DNA from: Cladosporium sp. IMV 00045
Lineage: Eukaryota; Ascomycota; Dothideomycetes; Cladosporiales; Cladosporiaceae
Reading direction: 5' to 3'
Length of the DNA: 64,000 bases
Assembly: GCA_001931905.2 (NCBI GenBank)
Contig: MSJI02000733.1
Span: 1 to 64,000 of the forward strand
Shown here: piece after piece, positions 63,535-64,000 of the stretch
How positions within the stretch are numbered: position 1 is the stretch's first letter
Layout of the letters: the number at the start of each line of letters is the position of its first letter
Program-made: the position numbers and the translations under genes
The notes under the pieces: model-generated
What the model was told of the DNA's origin: nothing
Databases searched by the model: none
The model's input: the letters and a program-made list of their open reading frames with translations, nothing else

Positions 63535-64000
63535 ATGGACTCTTCAATCACTCATCGAATCACGAGAAGCAAGGCCTCTGATTATAAGATGCCCGCGACA
63601 CCATCACCGACCAAGAGCGACGCCTCGGAACAAGTGCAGCAACTCGCGCCAGTCGCTTCACTCAACAGTAGCACTCCGCACTGTGAGGATCCGGTGCTGC
63701 CAGGACTCGGAGCACTTCATCGCGAATGGCTTGAGCCTCCGTCGAAGTGTCCTGGACAAACCCCATCAGAGCCAACCTTGCCCATTAGACAGCTACAACA
63801 TGAAAGCGCCGGCGAACGGTTACTCCAAGCGGTCCAAGGAAGCGACCATAGCATGGCGACGACTACACTCACCCTGGCTCCAGCAACTGCCCATCGGCAG
63901 CTTGGGGCCTCCTTCGGCCATCCTTGCGAGGGAGGCGACGAGCGGTCATGCTCTGCTGGGTACCAAGATCATGTCCCCTCCGCGAAGGAACCTTCACCTC
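63535..64000 (+). CDS. Hypothetical basic protein, copy B, 5' part only
   Basis: Begins MDSSITHRITRSKASDYKMP and stays open to the window edge (155 codons). It aligns with the protein at 46,192-47,190, with about 30% of residues changed and a short insertion (GLGALHRE). The C-terminal basic region lies beyond the window. Confidence 0.55.
   Translation, partial: MDSSITHRITRSKASDYKMPATPSPTKSDASEQVQQLAPVASLNSSTPHCEDPVLPGLGALHREWLEPPSKCPGQTPSEPTLPIRQLQHESAGERLLQAVQGSDHSMATTTLTLAPATAHRQLGASFGHPCEGGDERSCSAGYQDHVPSAKEPSP

Larger units (their letters stand above)
52913..64000. repeat. Segmental duplication, copy B (runs off window)
   Basis: Diverged copy of 35,880-47,190 in the same orientation and gene order. 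Coding parts of GH28, MFS and aldolase are about 96-99% alike in protein; CHR about 95%; the SKP1-like, unknown and hypothetical genes much less. This level of difference argues against a simple assembly echo of one locus. The right end lies outside the window. Confidence 0.93.

Noticed and set aside
1..64000. CRISPR arrays, bacterial operons or phage genes
   Set aside because: None seen; the intron-rich fungal genes make them unlikely.

Overview
This 64 kb window looks like nuclear DNA of a filamentous ascomycete, most likely a Dothideomycete-type plant-associated mould. The reasons are short GT-AG introns of about 50-180 nt, a Zn(II)2Cys6 regulator, a PDR-type ABC pump, a CFEM protein, a SesA/NLR-type fragment, a dispersed single 5S rRNA gene and pectin-degrading enzymes. 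The exact taxon cannot be read from the sequence alone.

Layout. (1) 0.7-1.6 kb: an EFM6-like methyltransferase. (2) About 2.1-7.9 kb: an AT-rich, gene-poor block of decayed sequence. Inside it sits a small, apparently intact two-exon gene encoding only the C-terminal exchange-factor domain of eEF1B-beta. (3) 7.9-19.6 kb: a Zn2Cys6 transcription factor diverging from a mitochondrial citrate-type carrier, then a FAD-linked oxidoreductase and a 1447-aa PDR transporter. This may be a small metabolite or resistance cluster. (4) 20-26.2 kb: a CFEM GPI-anchor protein, a small membrane protein, two related SesA-type fragments (one with an amyloid-like G/Q/N motif and a possible NACHT relic) and a broken PD-(D/E)XK-like gene. 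(5) 26.3 kb: a 5S rRNA gene. (6) 27.7-35.4 kb: a zinc-finger/ankyrin protein, asparagine synthetase and an Ecm25-type RhoGAP.

(7) 35.9-47.2 kb and 52.9-64.0 kb: two diverged copies, in direct orientation and about 17 kb apart, of a multi-gene block. In order each holds an exo-polygalacturonase-like GH28, a CHR (chromate-type) transporter, an MFS sugar/quinate-type transporter divergent from a DapA-family aldolase, a SKP1-like gene, a gene of unknown function and a basic hypothetical protein. The GH28, transporter and aldolase suggest a galacturonate-use module: release the sugar acid from pectin, import it, cleave its keto-deoxy derivative. That function is inference. In copy B the unknown gene carries a premature stop and a 393-bp MITE-like element is present. 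The SKP1-like C-termini differ between the copies.

(8) 47.2-52.8 kb, between the copies: a Rieske protein, a DUF1993 protein, a GPI-anchor-type secreted protein and RTT106. RTT106 is cut by a 20-N assembly gap at 52,806-52,825, so the physical join between the first part of the window and copy B is not proven by this sequence.

Exon borders were read by eye from splice sites and reading-frame continuity. Where several exons add up to an intact frame this is stated.
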